Source of the DNA: Bacteroidota bacterium
GTDB taxonomy: Bacteria; Bacteroidota; Bacteroidia; Chitinophagales; Chitinophagaceae
Direction: 5' to 3'
DNA: 24,327 bases
NCBI GenBank assembly: GCA_023429985.1
Contig: JAEZCV010000142.1
Span: 1-24,327 of the forward strand
Shown here: piece by piece, positions 23,300-24,327 of the stretch
Layout: every line of letters starts with the position of its first letter
Position numbering within the stretch: position 1 is the stretch's first letter
Program-made: the position numbers and the translations under genes
The notes under the pieces: generated by a model
Told to the model about the DNA's origin: nothing
Seen by the model: only the letters and a program-made list of their open reading frames with translations
Databases searched by the model: none

Positions 23300-24327
23300 G
23301 AAATTTCCATATGATGAAGGAGCCGATCATCCATTCGGTGACCTCCCCGTTCCCGACCAGGAACAATCATGGCAGAAAATGCAGGAACTTCTGAATAAAG
23401 AAGATGGAAATAAGCGTGTGCCACCACCATTTTATCTCCGTAGCTGCTTCGGACTGGGATTGCTTGCCGCCTTGCTTGCAGTTACAGCATTCTTTATATT
23501 CCGTCCCGACAAATCTTTATTCGATAATAATGCAGGTAAAACATCTTTAGTACAAAAACAAGCTACCGGCAGTAACAGTAATATTAATACTGAAGGAGAA
23601 AATACTGCAGCGAAAAATGCACCTCTAAGTAGTGCAGGCAATTCTGAGGATAAAGACCTGTCTATTTCATCAAATCAAAACACAATATCAAAAATTATCC
23701 CCGCACAAACATTAAGTAACAGGAATAAATCAGTTGCAAAAGCTGCAACAAATGAGAAAATCGAAAGAAATTCAAACACGAACAAAGCATCTGCTGGCAA
23801 GGAAAGCAATAGAATTGCCAGTGAGGAAAGAAGCAATCAATCATCTCATCCCTCAACCGAAGTTGTTTCAATAACAAGCCAGGAAAAGAAAGTTAATGCC
23901 GCAGAAAAGGATGAGGTAAAAATAACTGCAGCTGATAGGAACGATGAAGTGAATGATAAACTTGTTGATGCTCCCGATCCGGTTAATTCAAAGAAAAGAA
24001 AAACCAGGAATAAAGATTCTGCGAAAAACACTATCGACACCATGCAGAACAAACTTGCATCCGGTTTATTCTGGAGCGCCGGTATAGGCCTTCAACAGCA
24101 GATTGCAATAGCCGGCCAGGATCCGGTACCTTATGATTATTATGGCAGGAAGAATTCCATTTCAGATTATATTCCTTCCGTTTTCCTTCGCCTGCACAAG
24201 CCAGGTAAATGGTTTATTATGGGAGAATTCAGGTACGGTGCCCCTCAGGCACTGAATGATTTTAATTACAGCAGGCGCACCAGTTTTGATACAGGTAGCC
24301 AGGTTATAACTACTACCAGTATGCGCC
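23292..24327 (+). CDS. Membrane-anchored protein with outer-membrane beta-barrel-like C-terminus (partial)
   Basis: The frame begins with ATG at 23292, inside the end of the sigma gene, and stays open to the window edge, giving about 345 residues without a stop. Residues 1-50 are soluble and acidic, with SWQKMQELLNKED resembling the short cytosolic part of anti-sigma partners. A transmembrane segment follows at about 54-71 (FGLGLLAALLAVTAFFIF). Next is a long low-complexity linker rich in N, S, K and E (to about 255), long enough to cross the periplasm. The last 80 residues, starting NKLASGLFWSAGIGLQQQIA, look like the first strands of an outer-membrane beta-barrel-type domain. A role as anti-sigma factor or signal transducer for the adjacent sigma factor is inferred. 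The C-terminus lies outside the window. Confidence 0.8.
   Translation, partial: MSEKFPYDEGADHPFGDLPVPDQEQSWQKMQELLNKEDGNKRVPPPFYLRSCFGLGLLAALLAVTAFFIFRPDKSLFDNNAGKTSLVQKQATGSNSNINTEGENTAAKNAPLSSAGNSEDKDLSISSNQNTISKIIPAQTLSNRNKSVAKAATNEKIERNSNTNKASAGKESNRIASEERSNQSSHPSTEVVSITSQEKKVNAAEKDEVKITAADRNDEVNDKLVDAPDPVNSKKRKTRNKDSAKNTIDTMQNKLASGLFWSAGIGLQQQIAIAGQDPVPYDYYGRKNSISDYIPSVFLRLHKPGKWFIMGEFRYGAPQALNDFNYSRRTSFDTGSQVITTTSMR

Overview
The window looks like chromosomal DNA of a member of the Bacteroidota, most likely the Chitinophagaceae or a near relative. The pointers are moderate G+C, coding regions that lack obvious Shine-Dalgarno sites, secreted proteins whose signal peptides end in Phe-Ser-Gln, carboxypeptidase-like regulatory domains on exported proteins, many lipoproteins, an ECF sigma factor overlapping a membrane-anchored partner, and low-complexity intergenic repeat arrays. 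The family-level placement is an inference; no rRNA or tRNA gene is present to confirm it.

Layout. 1-300: a 78-bp tandem repeat array and a terminator. 302-6182: two tandem paralogous M16 zinc metalloproteases (minus strand), each with its own terminator. 6309-7106: an AIM24/TIGR00266 family protein (plus). 7110-8026: an SdpI-like membrane protein and an ArsR-type repressor (minus), with a perfect palindrome directly upstream of the repressor. 8027-8510: a gap holding a second small palindrome, an orphan terminator that suggests a small RNA, a candidate 31-aa membrane peptide and a heptamer repeat. 8511-11496: a secreted regulatory-domain protein, then an NAD-dependent epimerase/dehydratase-like protein whose start overlaps the stop of a 3-hydroxyacyl-CoA dehydrogenase (all minus). 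11554-13644: a 63-aa membrane protein (plus) abutting pheS (minus), with a YpfJ-type zinc metallopeptidase upstream of pheS.

13821-18060 (plus): a lipoprotein 5'-nucleotidase, a lipoprotein GH13 alpha-amylase and an arginase-fold protein with altered metal ligands. 18102-18974 (minus): a lytic transglycosylase. 18975-19565: a long gap dominated by an 11-bp-phased repeat array facing three 53-bp repeats of complementary composition. 19566-24327 (plus): a PBP4-type D-Ala-D-Ala carboxypeptidase, a large regulatory-domain lipoprotein, an ECF sigma factor, and a truncated membrane-anchored protein cut by the window edge.

Most genes are housekeeping or envelope functions: periplasmic proteolysis, peptidoglycan remodelling, nucleotide and glucan hydrolysis, and phenylalanyl-tRNA charging. 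The most interesting items are the helically phased repeat/inverted-repeat element in front of the PBP4 gene, the arginase-fold protein that seems to keep only one of the two metal sites, and the SdpR/SdpI-like pair with its palindromic site and a nearby candidate small hydrophobic peptide and small RNA. None of these is proven to be a new system.
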